DNA from: Cupriavidus sp. U2
GTDB lineage: Bacteria > Pseudomonadota > Gammaproteobacteria > Burkholderiales > Burkholderiaceae
Direction: 5' to 3'
Assembly: GCF_009663685.2 (NCBI RefSeq)
Contig: NZ_RCOG02000012.1
Span: forward strand, 603,424-667,423
DNA length: 64,000 nucleotides
Below, piece after piece: positions 63,618 to 64,000 of this stretch. The translations under genes and the position numbers were made by a program. How positions within the stretch are numbered: the stretch's first letter is position 1; every line of letters begins with the position of its first letter. The notes beneath the pieces were generated by a model that searched no databases, was not told the origin of the DNA, and worked only from the letters and a program-made list of their open reading frames with translations.

Positions 63618-64000
<383 letters not shown>

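Overview
The window is a continuous stretch of GC-rich chromosome from a beta-proteobacterium of the order Burkholderiales. Cupriavidus or a close relative is the best guess. This rests on the DUF2818 gene behind nuoN, two Bug-type tricarboxylate-binding proteins, the urt-ure cluster with ureJ between ureA and ureB, and the order glnE / yhdP-nitrilase-tldD / aroG. The genus is inferred from gene content and protein character; no database search was possible. Genes are dense, spacers are short, and most genes have a purine-rich ribosome-binding site.

Layout. 1-5.5 kb: end of the NADH dehydrogenase operon (nuoN, DUF2818), a Nudix ADP-sugar hydrolase, DUF1178, then two acyl-CoA dehydrogenases and two MaoC-type hydratases, the last two separated by an 8-bp tandem repeat. 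6.0-10.0 kb: cyoABCD, a bo3-type ubiquinol oxidase, ended by a clear terminator. 10.1-23.0 kb: a nitrogen-scavenging block, urtABCDE (urea ABC importer) followed by ureDA-ureJ-ureBCE-ureFG (nickel urease and maturation). It is preceded by a consensus sigma-54 promoter and two NtrC-like palindromes. A DUF559 nuclease-like frame packed with palindromic repeats sits between ureE and ureF. 23.0-28.4 kb: an XRE regulator, a Ure2/YfcG-like glutathione transferase, an acyl-CoA dehydrogenase diverging from a LysR regulator, and a CAP-domain lipoprotein. 28.5-33.7 kb: an ECF sigma factor with a translationally coupled membrane partner, a periplasmic gamma-glutamyltransferase and a Bug protein. 34-38.4 kb: acyl-CoA metabolism (LvaA/ACAD11-like phosphotransferase, enoyl-CoA hydratase, 3-hydroxyacyl-CoA dehydrogenase) and a second glutathione transferase. 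38.4-46.3 kb: methionine/kynurenine-type aminotransferase, PIN-domain protein, yaaA, M14 carboxypeptidase, a Lys/Ser/Thr-tailed lipoprotein, and a Bug-amidohydrolase pair diverging from a LysR regulator. 46.4-50.4 kb: moxR-GNAT-VWA cluster and two small c-type cytochromes. 50.4-63.6 kb: aroG, a methyltransferase, tldD, a nitrilase-family amidase, yhdP, glnE and a rhombosortase. The window ends inside the left part of an IS3-family insertion sequence.

The most striking regulatory structure lies in front of aroG. An untranslated leader encodes a 23-residue peptide with seven consecutive aromatic codons (Phe-Tyr-Phe-Tyr-Phe-Phe-Trp). It is surrounded by four mutually complementary segments ending in a strong intrinsic terminator, which is the architecture of a ribosome-mediated transcription attenuator. 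The second notable structure is a family of about 41-bp imperfect palindromes scattered over the window and concentrated inside the DUF559 locus of the urease operon. The third is the complete NtrC/sigma-54 control region of the urea operon.
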